A stretch of DNA of 64,000 bases, taken from the NCBI GenBank assembly GCA_032252755.1, contig JAVUPY010000024.1, forward strand, positions 181,104 to 245,103. Reading direction: 5' to 3'. Each line of letters opens with the position of its first letter. The first letter of the stretch is position 1. Below are positions 55,992 to 63,701 of the stretch, piece by piece. Below the pieces are notes generated by a model, which did not search any database, was not told the origin of the DNA, and saw only the letters and a list, made by a program, of their open reading frames with translations. Position numbers and translations under genes: made by a program. The DNA is from Terriglobia bacterium. GTDB taxonomy: Bacteria > Acidobacteriota > Terriglobia > Terriglobales > Acidobacteriaceae.

Positions 55992-57176
55992 CTACGCTTC
56001 TGCCGTGGCCACGGGAACCCAGGTTGGTGCCTTTGCGGGCTCCAATGATTTCTTCGGCAGGATGTCGAGGTAGATGACGGCGAGACGGAACAGTACGGCT
56101 GCCCCGGTCACCACGGCGATGGTGAGCGCGAATTCCGGCCACTTGGGTACGTAGTGCGCGCCGGTCACGGCGTCAATAGCGGTGATGGAAACGTTCAACC
56201 TGTTAGCCATAAAGCCCATCACCACCACTGCGGATGTCCAATAGAGCGCCTGCGGGTTGTTGCGCACGCGCGACTGGGAAAGCAGGAACAGAGGAATGAT
56301 TACGAGGAACGCAATCTCGGCCCAGAAATAGGCGGTCTCCACGCGTGGCGCGAAGATGTAATGGATGCCGCCGCCCTTCATGAGGTCGAGCAGGCGGAAA
56401 ACCGCGTACACCGCCAGCAACAGGCCCATCACACGGCTCATCTCTTCCAGCAGTCCGTATTCCAGTTTCACGTTGAGCGAACGCACGCAGAGGTAAAGCA
56501 CGATCGTCAGCATTGCGATGCCGGCCGGAATCGCCGATAAGTAGAACAGCGTCGTCAGATACGGGCTGTACCACAGCGGATAGACCTTACCCTTCGCAAT
56601 CAGGAACAGTCCGCCGAGGAATGATTGGTGCATCGACGAGAGCAGCACGCCCGCGAGCACGATGCCGATCAGAACGCGATGATGGTAGTGCAAAAGCGCA
56701 ACCCGAAGCTTCACGTACGGGATCTTTTCGATGGCGTACGGCGCGAACTCCAGCGCGAGCACCGTCGTGTAGCACATCACGCACAGCGAAACGTCGAACA
56801 GCACCGAGTGCCCATTCCAGTAAATGATCGGGTGCCAGATGCGCCACGGCAGCCCAAGTTCGTACAGCATGCCGATGCAGACCGTCGAGTATCCGAGGAA
56901 CGAGAGCAGCACCGCCGGACGTACTAGCGGCCGATACCGTTCCATGCCCAGCAGATACACCGCAGCAGCTATCGCGAACCCGCCTGCGGAGAGTCCTACG
57001 CCGCACAGCGTTCCAAAACCAACCCAAAGCCCCCAGGGCTGAAGATCGGAAAGGTTCGTACTCGCCTGCCATCCTCGAAAGAAGCGCAGGTAGCACGCAT
57101 AGGCGCCGACCATGAAGATGATGAGAGTCGCGACGCGCCAGAAGGTAACAATGCGAGGCTTATTCTCGGTGGTCAT
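55992..57176 (-). CDS. NrfD/HybB-type integral membrane quinone-linked subunit
   Basis: The 394-residue protein has about nine or ten hydrophobic helices in the NrfD/PsrC/HybB style (PWGLWVGFGTLCGVGLSAGGFAIAAAVY, SFLGYSTVCIGMLYELGLPWRIW). Such subunits pass electrons between Fe-S proteins and quinones and may pump protons. An AGGAG lies before ATG 57176. It starts 2 bases after the Fe-S protein gene. Confidence 0.9.
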   Translation of the reverse strand: MTTENKPRIVTFWRVATLIIFMVGAYACYLRFFRGWQASTNLSDLQPWGLWVGFGTLCGVGLSAGGFAIAAAVYLLGMERYRPLVRPAVLLSFLGYSTVCIGMLYELGLPWRIWHPIIYWNGHSVLFDVSLCVMCYTTVLALEFAPYAIEKIPYVKLRVALLHYHHRVLIGIVLAGVLLSSMHQSFLGGLFLIAKGKVYPLWYSPYLTTLFYLSAIPAGIAMLTIVLYLCVRSLNVKLEYGLLEEMSRVMGLLLAVYAVFRLLDLMKGGGIHYIFAPRVETAYFWAEIAFLVIIPLFLLSQSRVRNNPQALYWTSAVVVMGFMANRLNVSITAIDAVTGAHYVPKWPEFALTIAVVTGAAVLFRLAVIYLDILPKKSLEPAKAPTWVPVATAEA

Positions 57177-57178
57177 GG

Positions 57179-57943
57179 CTAGCTCCTTTCCTCCTTCTTG
57201 TTGTCGAGTGCCCGCAGTTCATCCAATGCCACCTGTCGCTTGCGCTGTGTGATCCAGTACAGCGCAGCAAGTATCGACCCGCCGACAACCACAACTGTCG
57301 GCGTTTCGCCCAGCGCGGCCGCGGAAAGCGCTGGCAGCGGCTCCGAACCGAGCGGCGGCGCCACGAACCCGAGGCTCTCAAAGGCAACATCGGAGATATA
57401 AAACACCGACGTACCGCCGAACTCCTCGGCGCCGTAGATACGCGGCACATAGCTGGAGTCATTCCGAATGCGCTCCCATGCTTCACGCAGCAGGGCATCG
57501 CGATCGCCGAACGTGCTCGCCTGTACCGGGCAAGCTTCAACACATGCGGGAATACCACCGGCAAGTTGGCGGTCGTAGCACATGTCGCACTTCTTGACAT
57601 AAGGAGCGAGTTTCGACCACTGGTACTTGGGCACGCCCTGCGGGCACGCAATCATGCAATAGCGGCAGCCCATGCACTTCTTGGAATCGTAGGTGACCGG
57701 GCCGAGTGGGGACTTCTTGAGTGCCCCGACGAGGCAAGCTGAAGCGCATGCCGGATCTTCGCAGTGCAGGCACATGCGACGAACGAACTTCTCGCCCTTC
57801 TGATCTACGAATGTGAGTGCGGTTTCCGAAAGCTGCGCCTGGTGTTCCACCGGCATTCCGTGAACCTGCTGGCAACTCTGTTCGCATTGCTGGCAGCCGA
57901 TGCAGCGCTTGATATCGACGAGGATAGCTTTTTTGTTTGGCAT
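57179..57943 (-). CDS. HybA-like ferredoxin with four [4Fe-4S] motifs and a C-terminal membrane helix
   Basis: The 254-residue protein has four Cys clusters (CIGCQQCEQSC, CLHCEDPACASAC, CMGCRYCMIAC, CDMCYDRQLAGGIPACVEAC), then a single C-terminal helix (VVVVGGSILAALYWI). This is the HybA/NrfC pattern. Unlike E. coli HybA it has no Tat signal: it starts MPNKKAILVDIKRC after a GGGGGAA site. It may therefore work on the cytoplasmic side. It pairs with the NrfD-like gene 2 bases downstream. Confidence 0.9.
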   Translation of the reverse strand: MPNKKAILVDIKRCIGCQQCEQSCQQVHGMPVEHQAQLSETALTFVDQKGEKFVRRMCLHCEDPACASACLVGALKKSPLGPVTYDSKKCMGCRYCMIACPQGVPKYQWSKLAPYVKKCDMCYDRQLAGGIPACVEACPVQASTFGDRDALLREAWERIRNDSSYVPRIYGAEEFGGTSVFYISDVAFESLGFVAPPLGSEPLPALSAAALGETPTVVVVGGSILAALYWITQRKRQVALDELRALDNKKEERS

Positions 57944-57976
57944 ATTTTCCCCCTTTCTTTTTTTGTCGAGTAAGCG

Positions 57977-58642
57977 CTATGTCAGGAAAAATTCCTTCAC
58001 CAGTCTGCGCTGCGAGCCGGGATCGAGTTGCGACATGATTCCGCTCACCGGCAGGCCGCCATCTTGCACCAGCGCCGGCATCATCTGCTGTGCCATCGTG
58101 GTCACGCGCCCGACGGAGTGCTGCAACCATGGACTAACCAGCGGCCCCTGCACGAGATTCCTCACGTTCGTCGTAATCTCGGGCGACTTGATGATGCAGA
58201 TCCATCCATTGCGATAAGGATCGGTCAGGATCAGGTTCGGATCCTTGATCACTTCATGATTGACCGCGGTGATCACCCCCTCGATCGGCGACAACAGATC
58301 AATGGCTGTACCATCGCGAGTGAGTGTGAGCAGCTTCTGTCCCTGCCGAACCCAGCGATTCAGAGCCCCGATCTCGATGCGTTCGATTTTTCCGAGCAGG
58401 TTCGCGGCAAAGCTATCCATGCCAACCCGTGCGTTCTGGCGTCCTTCGTCCAGAACCCAAGTGTGTCCTGGATGGAAGCAATAGCCCTTGGGAATCTCGA
58501 ACCCCAACTCGCGTGTCAGCTGTGGACGAACTGGTGGCCGAACCGCCGGCTTCATCTGCATCGCCGTTTCGGCACTTTGGCGGCGGAAATATGTGATCGA
58601 TATGAGTAGTAAGAAAGTTAAGAGTACGAAGAGTATCGACAT
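57977..58642 (-). CDS. Membrane-anchored GcvH-like (lipoyl-domain) protein without lipoylation site
   Basis: The 221-residue protein from ATG 58642 (GGAGG upstream) has one N-terminal helix (ILFVLLTFLLLISITYF), followed by basic residues, so the rest probably faces the cytoplasm. Residues about 53-155 match the glycine cleavage H-protein fold (CFHPGHTWV, DLLSPIEGVITAVN, DPYRNGWICIIK). The lipoyl Lys position is G111 (TRDGTAIDL), so it cannot carry a lipoyl group. It leads the operon with the HybA-like and NrfD-like genes, a link also recalled from other Acidobacteriota. Confidence 0.8.
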   Translation of the reverse strand: MSILFVLLTFLLLISITYFRRQSAETAMQMKPAVRPPVRPQLTRELGFEIPKGYCFHPGHTWVLDEGRQNARVGMDSFAANLLGKIERIEIGALNRWVRQGQKLLTLTRDGTAIDLLSPIEGVITAVNHEVIKDPNLILTDPYRNGWICIIKSPEITTNVRNLVQGPLVSPWLQHSVGRVTTMAQQMMPALVQDGGLPVSGIMSQLDPGSQRRLVKEFFLT

Positions 58643-58801
58643 AAATTGCCTCCGACGACCTTGGAGACTGCATGAATTCGATACTTCTATATGCATCTGA
58701 AGGACAAATCAGGAAGGCCGGGCTAAGTAGATGAATTATCAACAGTTAGTCGGGACACACCGCATTTCTGGAGCGCCGACTTCACCGCGAATCGCTAACA
58801 G

Positions 58802-58818
58802 TACTGCATTTTGCAGTA
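58802..58818. promoter_or_regulatory. Palindrome upstream of the GcvH-like operon (candidate operator)
   Basis: TACTGCA-TTT-TGCAGTA is a perfect 7-3-7 palindrome, 159 bases upstream of the GcvH-like start. It resembles BlaI/CopY-type operators (TACA-type half-sites) in form, though no regulator gene is nearby. Confidence 0.4.
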
Positions 58819-58852
58819 GTACAGAGGACGGCAAAGCGCAGCGCCATGAGCG

Positions 58853-58882
58853 AAAAAAATCCGGGAGCATCCCGCTCCCGGA
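58853..58882 (-). terminator. Rho-independent terminator of rho
   Basis: On the minus strand TCCGGGAG pairs with CTCCCGGA around a 7-base loop, and seven T follow. It lies 45 bases past the stop of rho. Confidence 0.85.
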
Positions 58883-58927
58883 TCCGATCACCACCGATCT
58901 ACTGAATCATTGAACTGCACCGTGCTT

Positions 58928-60178
58928 CTACAGCGAGCTCATATTCGACAGGAACTCCGAATTCCCTCTTGTCTTGCTCAGCTTGTCGATGAGCAATTCC
59001 ATCGCTTCCACTGGCGAGAGCGGGTTCAGGACTTTGCGCAGCACCCAAATCCTCTGCAGGTCTTCTTTGGGAATGATGAGCTCTTCCTTACGCGTACCCG
59101 AGCGCTGAATATCGATCGCCGGGAATACGCGCTTGTCGGACAACTTGCGGTCGAGGATGACTTCGCAGTTGCCCGTGCCCTTGAACTCTTCGAAGATTAC
59201 GTCGTCCATGCGGCTGCCCGTTTCGATCAGCGCCGTGGCGATGATCGTCAGCGAACCGCCTTCTTCGATGTTGCGTGCCGCGCCGAAGAATCGTTTCGGC
59301 CGCTGCAGCGCATTCGAGTCGACGCCGCCCGACAGCACCTTGCCCGAAGGCGGAACGATCGTGTTGTAAGCGCGCGCCAGTCGCGTAATCGAATCCAGCA
59401 GGATAACCACGTCGCGCTTGTGCTCGACCAGCCTCTTCGCCTTCTCGATCACCATTTCCGCAACCTGCACGTGCCGCGCCGCCGGTTCGTCGAAGGTCGA
59501 ACTGATGACCTCGCCCTTAACCGACCGCTGCATGTCCGTAACTTCTTCCGGACGCTCATCGATCAGGAGCACGATCAGCACCACTTCCGGATGGTTCGTC
59601 GTGATCGAGTTCGCGATGTTCTGCAGGATCATCGTCTTGCCGGCGCGTGGCGGCGAAACGATCAATCCGCGCTGACCCTTGCCAAGCGGCGTCAGCAAAT
59701 CCATCACTCGCGCGCTGATGTTGTCCCGCACCGTTTCCAGCTTCAGCCGCTCCTGCGGATAAAGGGGCGTGAGGTTGTCGAACAGAATCTTGTTTCGCGC
59801 CTCTTCAGGCGACTCGAAGTTCACCGCTTCGATCTTCACCAGCGCGAAATATTTCTCGCCTTCATGCGGCGGCCGAACCTGGCCGCTGATCGTGTCGCCC
59901 GTCTTCAAATCGAACTTGCGAATCTGCGACGGCGATACGTAAATGTCGTCCGGACCCGGCAGGTAGTTATAGTCCGGCGAACGAAGGAACCCGTAACCGT
60001 CCGGCAGGATTTCGAGCACGCCTTCAGCGAAGATGTGCCCTTCTTTTTCGCTTTGCGCCTGGAGGATCTTGAAGATTAGATCCTGTTTGCGGAGTCCACT
60101 GGCGCCAGGAAGATCGAGTTGGCGGGCGATCTTCGTGAGCTCCGTGATGTTCTTTTCTTTCAGTTCTGCAATCGTCAT
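58928..60178 (-). CDS. rho: Transcription termination factor Rho
   Basis: The 416-residue protein from ATG 60178 (AGGTG upstream) has the Rho N-terminal helix bundle ([20 protein letters not shown]), the RNA-binding cold-shock-like domain ([18 protein letters not shown]) and the ATPase domain with PPRAGKT (Walker A) and [16 protein letters not shown] (Walker B). It unwinds RNA and releases transcripts. A GTG at 60184 is a less likely start. It ends with its own strong hairpin terminator. Confidence 0.97.
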   Translation of the reverse strand: MTIAELKEKNITELTKIARQLDLPGASGLRKQDLIFKILQAQSEKEGHIFAEGVLEILPDGYGFLRSPDYNYLPGPDDIYVSPSQIRKFDLKTGDTISGQVRPPHEGEKYFALVKIEAVNFESPEEARNKILFDNLTPLYPQERLKLETVRDNISARVMDLLTPLGKGQRGLIVSPPRAGKTMILQNIANSITTNHPEVVLIVLLIDERPEEVTDMQRSVKGEVISSTFDEPAARHVQVAEMVIEKAKRLVEHKRDVVILLDSITRLARAYNTIVPPSGKVLSGGVDSNALQRPKRFFGAARNIEEGGSLTIIATALIETGSRMDDVIFEEFKGTGNCEVILDRKLSDKRVFPAIDIQRSGTRKEELIIPKEDLQRIWVLRKVLNPLSPVEAMELLIDKLSKTRGNSEFLSNMSSL

Positions 60179-60285
60179 GTTCACCTACGGGAATTTTCTT
60201 CGGAAAGGAAGGAAGATTGGAATGTGCCGCTGGGGTTATCTGGACGCTGCGGATGCGGCAAACTCCGCAGCGTCCAAAACTCAGT

Positions 60286-60501
60286 CTACGCAGCCCGACG
60301 CTGCGCCTCGCTCGCGTTCAGCGGCTCGGCCATCACCGTCGTCCGCTCCGACTCCGCAATCCGGTTCAACACATCGTTCGTCGTTTCCTGGATACGTGTG
60401 TTGGGCTTGTGAAACTTGCGGGTAGCCTTCGATGCCAGCTGGCACAGCATATAGCGGTTACGAACCGTGTGCAACGCCTCAAATACCTTGTCTGAACGCA
60501 T
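60286..60501 (-). CDS. rpoZ: RNA polymerase omega subunit (RpoZ-like)
   Basis: The 71-residue protein has the omega pattern (FEALHTVRNRYMLCQLASKATRKFHKPNTRIQETT), in the variant seen in Acidobacteriota. It helps assemble RNA polymerase. AAGGAG lies 10 bases before ATG 60501. It is followed 107 bases later by rho on the same strand. Confidence 0.82.
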   Translation of the reverse strand: MRSDKVFEALHTVRNRYMLCQLASKATRKFHKPNTRIQETTNDVLNRIAESERTTVMAEPLNASEAQRRAA

Positions 60502-60713
60502 TTTAGAAATTCTCCTTAATAGAGCCCGAAATATGAGCCGGAACCGGTTGTCACGAGCTGGTGATCGCCGACGAGCCTACCGCCGCGCGGGGTCTGCTTG
60601 GGATCTAATGGGCTGGAAGTGACTCCCATTTCTTTCGATGCACATCCCATTACCCAAGTTGCTCTTTTCTCCATCCCGAAACTTCCGCTTACAACTTACT
60701 CTTCGGGTCCCCA

Positions 60714-60754
60714 TCCTGAACGACATCTCTTGGTGTTTAGGGTGGGGTAGTTCT
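60714..60754. repeat. Family B repeat copy
   Basis: GGTCCCCATCC and GGGTGGGGTAGTTCT bound a spacer of about 20 bases. The stem is shorter than in the copies at 39238 and 46525. Confidence 0.55.
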
Positions 60755-61140
60755 CGTTTCCCTGCAATAGCGAAATCAAGACACAACGCGATAACAGCCG
60801 CTTCTCGCAAACGAATCACTGCCTTTGGCTTGTGATCTGGATTGCCAGGGTGCGTCGCAGCCGGCCCGCAGGGAGGACCAGCCCAAGTACCATCAGCCTA
60901 CAGCCACCGAGGATCGGAATTACGCCTGACTGATGCTCTAAATTAGCTACAACCGCCTAACCCGGTCAAGAAAATTCGTATCCAGCTAAGTTAAAGAATC
61001 GTAAAGGATTACCCAACCAGTAACCCCAACCTTAGTGTCGCATTTTGACAACATCGCTCCATTCCGCGCCCCACGTCTCCATTCCGTCCCCCACGTATCA
61101 AGGCACAGCTTCCAGCGGTTCCGGGAAGTGGTATGTCTTG

Positions 61141-61208
61141 AAGGGCACGGCTTCAGCCGTGCCGAAGAGCACGCCTCAAATAAGCCAGCTTTAGCCGCCG
61201 AGGTTAGC
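61141..61208. repeat. Family C repeat copy
   Basis: GGGCACGGCTTCAGCCGTGCCG is the left palindrome. AGCTTTAGCCGCCGAGGTTAGC is a degenerate right half. Order and spacing match 35671-35735. Confidence 0.7.
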
Positions 61209-61342
61209 GCCGTTCGATCTCCCGAACCCCAGCGCTGTAGTCGCGAATCCTGCAGGCGAGGAAACTGAACACAATAGCGAGGAGCACGACTCTCCAACGC
61301 CTTGCTGGAGAAACTTCATTGACCATAGCCTTAGCTGCTCCC

Positions 61343-61735
61343 CTACCCCTTCCACTTCGGAACCCGCCCATAGTAGCTGGCCGTCTGTCGCGACGCGAGC
61401 TGCTTCACGTACACCCTCACGTAAAACGCGCATGCCTTGAACTTGTCCGTAAACGTCTGCCTGCTGTTGTCCGGATAATGGCTCACCACCCACTCCGGCC
61501 CATCCTTCGGCGGAAAGATATACCACGCCGGACTCTCCCTCGTATTCTTCGACTCGATCAGCCACGCATTTACCAGCTCCGGATGCTCTCTCAAATACCC
61601 TTCCAGTTCCTCGTCGGAAATCTCATCCCCGATGGCGTACCCCGTACTCGCCAGCATCTCAACGATCGAAACCTCACCCTGGTCCTGAAACCGCGCCGCC
61701 AAACTGCACAACTCCCCAACCATCTCCGCCCTCAC
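61343..61735 (-). CDS. Hypothetical protein
   Basis: The 130-residue protein includes MLASTGYAIGDEISDEELEGYLREHPELVNAW and a basic aromatic C-terminal part ending YYGRVPKWKG. I do not recognise a family. AGGAGG lies 4 bases before GTG 61735, and an in-frame ATG is at 61723. Coding bias and length suggest a real gene. Confidence 0.55.
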   Translation of the reverse strand: MRAEMVGELCSLAARFQDQGEVSIVEMLASTGYAIGDEISDEELEGYLREHPELVNAWLIESKNTRESPAWYIFPPKDGPEWVVSHYPDNSRQTFTDKFKACAFYVRVYVKQLASRQTASYYGRVPKWKG

Positions 61736-61760
61736 AACTCCTCCTCACCTCTGCCTTGGT

Positions 61761-61791
61761 GCCCCACATTCTGCGCGCCGTTCGCAAATGT
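61761..61791. repeat. Family A repeat copy
   Basis: CCCCACATTCTGCG pairs with CGCAAATGTG with one bulge. It lies in the space between two hypothetical genes, which holds no other recognisable feature. Confidence 0.5.
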
Positions 61792-61882
61792 GAGTCTTCA
61801 GCTCGGAGCGATGATACAGCCGACGAAGGAACTGGCGAAGAGACCGGGGACTGAAATCGTGCCATCGGGCCATCGAGCCCCC

Positions 61883-62815
61883 CTAGTTTTGCGGTTGTGT
61901 GGTTTCAACGAGTTGCGGAAATTTTGGCGGAAGATCTATGAGCGCGTTGGTTTTAAATCCCAAAATATTGTCGCCGTGAGAGATAACGTCGGTTTTTGAG
62001 GTGTCATCCTGAGCGGAGCGACGTGAGTCGCGGAGCCGAAGGAGCGTTTGTTGCTCTTCGGGGGACGCGATCTGGCGTCGCGCGTTCGCGCGACTCGGAG
62101 AGAGCTTGCGACCCGTTTCCCCGGGCTCACGCCCGGGGCTACTTTCTCGGAGCGAGTGAGTGCCGGTCTCGGGGATCGGGATGGTGTCGAGGGCGGTGGC
62201 TTCGGTCGGGGAGAAAGCAGGTCCCTCGACTACGCACGCTGACGCGTGCTCCGCTCGGGATGACGAATCATCTTTTTCGGTGGATTGAGAGCGTTCACAA
62301 ACAAGGCGGTCGCCTTCGCGGCGGTAGCCTTTCGGCAATTTGGGGAGTTTGCGGCAGTTGCGGGGGGATAAACATTCGTCTTGTTTGGGGCAGGCGGCGC
62401 ACTTTTCTTTGGCGGGGCGCATAGCTCGGGCGCGTTCCATTTCCAGGTCCATGTCGAGTTCGGGACATTCGCGGACGGGTTCGCGGGCGGAGAGGCCGGA
62501 CGTGGGGATGCGGGCCTGAAGGGCGAGTTGGAGTGAGTACAAGAGTGCGGTACCCATTTTGATCTCGATGCGCTGGTCGAGGAGGCCGCGCTGGATTTCC
62601 ATGATCGAGACCAAGATGGCTTCGGGGCCGTCGAGGAGCGGGAGTTCGATGCCGGTGTTCTTGTTCATGGCGACGGGACCGCCGAGTCGGATTCGGCGCT
62701 GGTCTCGGCGCTGCCATTGGTAATGGAAGTAGCAGAGAGTGTGATGGCGGAGTGCGGGCGAGCCGCATTTGATGCCGTTGGTTTTGATGTGAGAGCAAAG
62801 ACGAAGTGTGGACAT
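61883..62815 (-). CDS. Conserved hypothetical protein with cysteine clusters; carries an inserted repeat
   Basis: From ATG 62815 (AAGGAG 6 bases upstream) the protein has 310 residues. It begins MSTLRLCSHIKTNGIKCGSPALRHHTLCYFH, a Cys-His-rich motif suggesting metal binding. A second Cys set lies in CAACPKQDECLSPRNCRKLP. Similar proteins are recalled from acidobacterial genomes, with unknown function. Residues about 184-271 come from the repeat at 62003-62264, so the original C-terminus was probably shorter. A longer upstream start is unlikely. Confidence 0.65.
   Translation of the reverse strand: MSTLRLCSHIKTNGIKCGSPALRHHTLCYFHYQWQRRDQRRIRLGGPVAMNKNTGIELPLLDGPEAILVSIMEIQRGLLDQRIEIKMGTALLYSLQLALQARIPTSGLSAREPVRECPELDMDLEMERARAMRPAKEKCAACPKQDECLSPRNCRKLPKLPKGYRREGDRLVCERSQSTEKDDSSSRAEHASACVVEGPAFSPTEATALDTIPIPETGTHSLRESSPGREPGETGRKLSPSRANARRQIASPEEQQTLLRLRDSRRSAQDDTSKTDVISHGDNILGFKTNALIDLPPKFPQLVETTQPQN
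62003..62264. repeat. 262-base segment bounded by 17-base inverted repeats, inside a gene
   Basis: GTCATCCTGAGCGGAGC at 62003-62019 and GCTCCGCTCGGGATGAC at 62248-62264 are inverted copies differing at one base. The left end belongs to family E. The inside holds further short palindromes such as CCCGGGCTCACGCCCGGG. The segment lacks any transposase and stays open in the host frame. Confidence 0.65.
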
Positions 62816-63215
62816 GGAGAGCTCCTTGGGTGCCGGGTGCCGGATACCAGGTACCGGGGATGAAGTCAAAGGGACGAGCGCAAAGCTAAAGGCCGGAAGT
62901 TGAGAATCAAAGAATGAAGACGACAGTGAGCGAAAGACGAGAGCGAACAGGCCCAAGACGGAGTCTTGGGTGGGCGTCGGCCGCGGCCAGTACCGCAGCG
63001 ACGGGTCGGGATGAGAAAGAACCGGGCCCAAACAGTTGCGGCGCCCGCTAGGGGCGCCGCTCGATGGACTGTGTCCAGAACAATTGTACAACGTGGGGTC
63101 AAGGGTGTCGGTGGCTGGAGATGAGGAAAATTCTCGGGGAGTTCCAAAATGGGAACAAACCAGCACTCAGTTCCCGGTTCTCAGTTCTCAGTTGCCTGGG
63201 CGTCAGTTGCCCAGG
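62816..63215. other. Intergenic space without a gene
   Basis: No coding region was supported. The space holds a perfect 8-bp stem with a 3-base loop at 62952-62970 (CCCAAGAC/GTCTTGGG), a GGCGCC hairpin near 63040-63058 and short repeated units of the type TCAGTTCCCGGTTCTCAGTT near 63168-63200. A promoter for the gene at 62815 could lie here. Confidence 0.45.
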
Positions 63216-63701
63216 TCAATGATCTCTCCTCGAAAGCCTGTCCTGCTTGGGAACGTAGCGAAATGTCTTTGTTCCGTCTTTCTGAATCCTGTCGGATGCT
63301 TCGCCGCGTTTAATCATGCTCAGAATGCTATTGCGGACCGCGGCGGCAGGATTTGTATAACGGTGCCAGTCGAACCCTTTCTCTTCAAGGAAATCTTTGA
63401 TCTGTTTGCCGGTCATGCACTCACCGGAATAGCGGAGCGCGAAGCGGACGGCGTCGGTAGTCCCGTGTGGTGGCCAGATCAGCTCGTCGATGTTCATCAA
63501 GAATCTTTGGGTCTGTTCGTTCGATTCGGTGAAACGGGCGAGGGTCAGGATGTGGCGACGAATGGAGACGAGTTTGCGGGTAAGGCCGTCCCGTTCGCGA
63601 GCGATCTGGAGAAACTGGGCCATGGCCTGATCGATTGCGAGGCCGTGGCCCGCGTCGATGATTGTCTGGGGCCTGCTTACGACAGGTTTTTCGCCGCTCA
63701 C
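63216..63701 (-). CDS. Hypothetical protein with a probable winged-helix C-terminus
   Basis: The 161-residue protein has a helical N-terminal half ([27 protein letters not shown]) and a C-terminal part ([28 protein letters not shown], then [15 protein letters not shown]) that reads like a winged helix-turn-helix. Its GTG 63701 overlaps the stop of the methyltransferase gene upstream, so the two are probably coupled. A role in control of the DNA methyltransferase is inferred from position. Confidence 0.6.
   Translation of the reverse strand: MSGEKPVVSRPQTIIDAGHGLAIDQAMAQFLQIARERDGLTRKLVSIRRHILTLARFTESNEQTQRFLMNIDELIWPPHGTTDAVRFALRYSGECMTGKQIKDFLEEKGFDWHRYTNPAAAVRNSILSMIKRGEASDRIQKDGTKTFRYVPKQDRLSRRDH

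Larger units (their letters stand above)
60502..61342. other. Gene-free 841-base space with repeats and a possible structured segment
   Basis: No convincing gene was seen; short open frames here have no ribosome binding site and no family resemblance. The segment holds a family B copy at 60714-60754 (GGTCCCCATCC to GGTGGGGTAGTTCT), a family C copy at 61141-61208, and a minus-strand segment near 60858-60895 able to form a 9-bp stem, GGCTGGTCC with GGGCCGGCT (with wobble pairs), around a loop of seven bases. The segment also contains the promoter of rpoZ, which could not be located. Confidence 0.5.

Noticed and set aside
60577..60819. 80-codon open frame on the minus strand in the space before rpoZ
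   Set aside because: It runs through a family B repeat and has no ribosome binding site or family likeness.
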